A DNA stretch of 25,628 bases, from positions 1 to 25,628 of the forward strand of contig JAQUTM010000008.1 in NCBI GenBank assembly GCA_028694405.1. The letters run 5' to 3'. Of this stretch, positions 24,054-25,628 are shown in pieces. Source of the stretch: Oscillospiraceae bacterium. Lineage in GTDB: Bacteria > Bacillota > Clostridia > Oscillospirales > Ruminococcaceae. A program made the position numbers and the translations under genes. Under the pieces are notes generated by a model that saw nothing but the letters and a program-made list of their open reading frames with translations, searched no databases and had not been told where the DNA came from. Numbering within the stretch: position 1 is the stretch's first letter; each line of letters opens with the position of its first letter.

Positions 24054-24083
24054 AAAAAAAAGGCAGCGGCAAAAGCCGCCGCC
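24054..24083 (-). terminator. Intrinsic terminator inside the operon, between the permease and GH88 genes
   Basis: On the minus strand GGCGGCGGC (24083-24075) pairs with GCCGCTGCC (24070-24062) around a TTTT loop, 9 bp with one G-U, followed by eight Ts (24061-24054). It would reduce expression of the downstream enzymes relative to the transporter. No separate promoter is evident in the 33 bases before the GH88 ATG. Confidence 0.88.
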
Positions 24084-24112
24084 CTTTGGGTGCTTAACAA
24101 ATTATTTTTAGT

Positions 24113-24952
24113 TTACCCCTTTAAGCCTGCCGTTGCAACACCTTGTACAAAGTATTTTTGTAAAGATAAGAACACAATAAGCACAGGGATAAGCGCTACT
24201 ACGCTGGCGGCCATAATCAGGCCGTACTCGGAAGAATACTGGGTAATAAACATACGCAAACCGATTTGCAAGGTTTTCAGCTCGGTTTTTGTCAAATAAA
24301 TCATGGGACCTAAAAAGTCGTTCCAAGTGTTTACAAAGGTAAAAATAACCAAAGTAGACAGTGCCGGCTTTGACAGCGGCAGCATAATGCGGCGCCAAAT
24401 GCCGTATTCGTTTAAGCCGTCAATGCGGGCGGCTTCGCACAGCTCATCAGGGACACTTTCATAAAACTGGCGCATTAAAAATACGCCAAAGGCACTAAAC
24501 GCCTGTAAACAAATAATAGCTAAATGTGTATTATTTAAGTGGAACGAGCGCATCATCATAAACTGCGGTACCATGTAAGCCTGCCAAGGCACTGCTATTG
24601 TGGCAATATAGCCCAAAAACAAAACATTGCGGCCTTTAAAGCGCAGCTTTGCAAAACCGTAAGCCGCAAAGCTGGAGGTAAATAATTGCAACAACGTAAC
24701 AATTACCGTTAGCTTTGCCGTATTGGTTACAAAGGTAAGCATGGGGATTTTTGTCCAAATATCGCTGTAGTTTTGCCAGCGTGGATTTTCGGGTATCCAC
24801 TGCATGGGAAAGGTAAATACATCTTTATTCAGCTTTAAGCTGGAGGAGAGCATCCATACAAAAGGTACAAGCATAACCAGGGCAATGACAATTAAAATTG
24901 TATAGATAAGAACCTTGCCGATTATTTTTGAAGTTTTTTTGCTTTTTGTCAT
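24113..24952 (-). CDS. Sugar ABC transporter permease, MalG family
   Basis: This is an inner-membrane subunit of 279 residues with six predicted helices. The cytoplasmic EAA loop (EAARIDGLNEYGIWRRIMLPLSKP region, 173-196) contacts the ATPase. The C-terminus ends in YFVQGVATAGLKG, the usual end of MalG-type permeases. ATG at 24952 with AGGTGA upstream is 9 bases after the stop of the first permease, so the two form a heterodimer as in the CUT1 sugar importers. The cognate ATPase is not in the window; many Gram-positive CUT1 systems share an MsmX-like ATPase (established), so none needs to be adjacent. Confidence 0.93.
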   Translation of the reverse strand: MTKSKKTSKIIGKVLIYTILIVIALVMLVPFVWMLSSSLKLNKDVFTFPMQWIPENPRWQNYSDIWTKIPMLTFVTNTAKLTVIVTLLQLFTSSFAAYGFAKLRFKGRNVLFLGYIATIAVPWQAYMVPQFMMMRSFHLNNTHLAIICLQAFSAFGVFLMRQFYESVPDELCEAARIDGLNEYGIWRRIMLPLSKPALSTLVIFTFVNTWNDFLGPMIYLTKTELKTLQIGLRMFITQYSSEYGLIMAASVVALIPVLIVFLSLQKYFVQGVATAGLKG

Positions 24953-24961
24953 CTATGTCAC

Positions 24962-25628
24962 CTAGCCTTTCTTGCCTGCAAGCCGTTTTTTCTTTTTATT
25001 AGCGGTGTTATCCTGCCCGCCTTTAAACTGAATAATGGTAATGGTAAGCACCAAAGCAAACAAAACCATAGAAATTGCACTGGCATATCCGTATTCGGGC
25101 GTACCCACAAAAGCCTCGTTGTAAATTTGGTACACAAGTACCATGGTGCTGGTGCCGGGGCCGCCTTGTGTAATCATATATATTTGGTCATAAACCTTAA
25201 AGGAAGAAATGGTTACCATAATGGTAACAAAAAAAGTGGTGGGGGCAAGCTGGGGCAGGGTAACGTTCCAAAATTTGCGCCAACCGTTTGCACCGTCAAG
25301 GTCTGCCGCCTCGTACAATTCCGGGTTAACCCCCTGCAAACCTGCCAAATAAATTACCATGTAATAGCCCATGTTTTTCCAAACGCTAAACAAAATTACC
25401 GTCAGCATCGCAGTATCTTTACCCGCAGCCCATTTTGGTAAATTTTCTACACCAAAGCTTGCAAGCAGCTGGTTAATAGGGCCCATAGCCGGGCTGAACA
25501 GCATATTCCAAACTGCCGCAACCGCTACTAAGCTTGCAACATACGGAAAAATGTTTACTGTACGAAAAAAATTACGAGCAAAAATTTTCTGGTTAAGCAA
25601 AATTGCCAGCCCTAAACTGCAAACAAGC
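24962..25628 (-). CDS. Sugar ABC transporter permease, MalF/UgpA family, 5' end cut by window
   Basis: Only the last ~221 residues are seen. The frame is open to the right edge, encoding LVCSLGLAILLNQK before FARNFFRTVNIFP, the typical second-helix region, so the apparent TTG start at 25600 is only internal. The EAA loop is YEAADLDGANGWRKFWNVTLPQ, followed by two further membrane helices and a Lys-rich C-terminus (NTANKKKKRLAGKKG). It pairs with the MalG-type permease. The binding-protein gene probably lies to the right, outside the window, as is usual for CUT1 oligosaccharide importers. Confidence 0.92.
   Translation of the reverse strand, partial: LVCSLGLAILLNQKIFARNFFRTVNIFPYVASLVAVAAVWNMLFSPAMGPINQLLASFGVENLPKWAAGKDTAMLTVILFSVWKNMGYYMVIYLAGLQGVNPELYEAADLDGANGWRKFWNVTLPQLAPTTFFVTIMVTISSFKVYDQIYMITQGGPGTSTMVLVYQIYNEAFVGTPEYGYASAISMVLFALVLTITIIQFKGGQDNTANKKKKRLAGKKG

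Noticed and set aside
25598..25600. TTG as start of the first permease
   Set aside because: The frame is open to the edge and encodes typical permease helix sequence upstream, so the gene is truncated by the window.

Overview
The window looks like a chromosomal segment of a low-to-medium GC anaerobic Firmicute. Clostridia is most likely, probably a gut Oscillospiraceae/Ruminococcaceae-like organism. The reasons are strong AGGAG-type ribosome binding sites, occasional TTG/GTG starts, a tRNA-sensing T-box leader, and a desulfoferrodoxin-type domain (an anaerobe's superoxide chemistry). The carbohydrate operon follows the usual clostridial pattern of a sugar ABC transporter followed by intracellular glycoside hydrolases. 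I see no rRNA, tRNA, CRISPR array, insertion sequence or phage gene.

Left part (1-6030). The 3' end of a MgtE magnesium channel is followed by a bidirectional terminator. Convergent to it is a regulator that fuses an XRE helix-turn-helix to a near-complete desulfoferrodoxin/superoxide reductase module. A divergent two-gene unit follows: a Uup-type ABC-F ATPase (TTG start) and a FliB-family cysteine-rich methylase (GTG start). Next come 327 bases without an established gene, holding at most a 13-codon reading frame, and then an AT-rich CPBP membrane protease gene.

Middle (6031-13700). On the minus strand lie a beta-CASP metallo-beta-lactamase nuclease with a small conserved partner, and a tightly coupled operon of DUF5685 protein, J-domain/TPR protein and membrane zinc-ribbon protein. 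On the plus strand, a complete T-box leader with a UGG (Trp) specifier controls a stand-alone TrpB2-type tryptophan synthase beta chain. A small P-loop kinase-like protein (minus) and an AEC transporter (plus) follow, each closed by a clear terminator.

Right part (13750-25628) is devoted to carbohydrate use. A pectin methylesterase without a signal peptide sits behind a promoter whose -35/-10 spacer is filled by a 16-bp palindrome. It converges on an RmlD-like NAD(P) sugar-nucleotide reductase. Then a minus-strand operon enters from the right edge: two sugar ABC permeases (the first cut by the window), an internal intrinsic terminator, a GH88 unsaturated uronyl hydrolase, a hexapeptide acetyltransferase fused to an all-alpha domain, a DUF2264 protein, a small discoidin-like protein and a LacZ-size GH2 enzyme, ending at a strong terminator. 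No enzyme has an export signal. The inferred scheme is import of uronic-acid-containing oligosaccharides (pectin or arabinogalactan side chains) and their cytoplasmic breakdown.

The most unusual items are the XRE-superoxide-reductase fusion with one changed metal ligand, the DUF5685 protein with aspartate-rich motifs resembling class I isoprenoid synthases, and the acetyltransferase-all-alpha fusion in the sugar operon.
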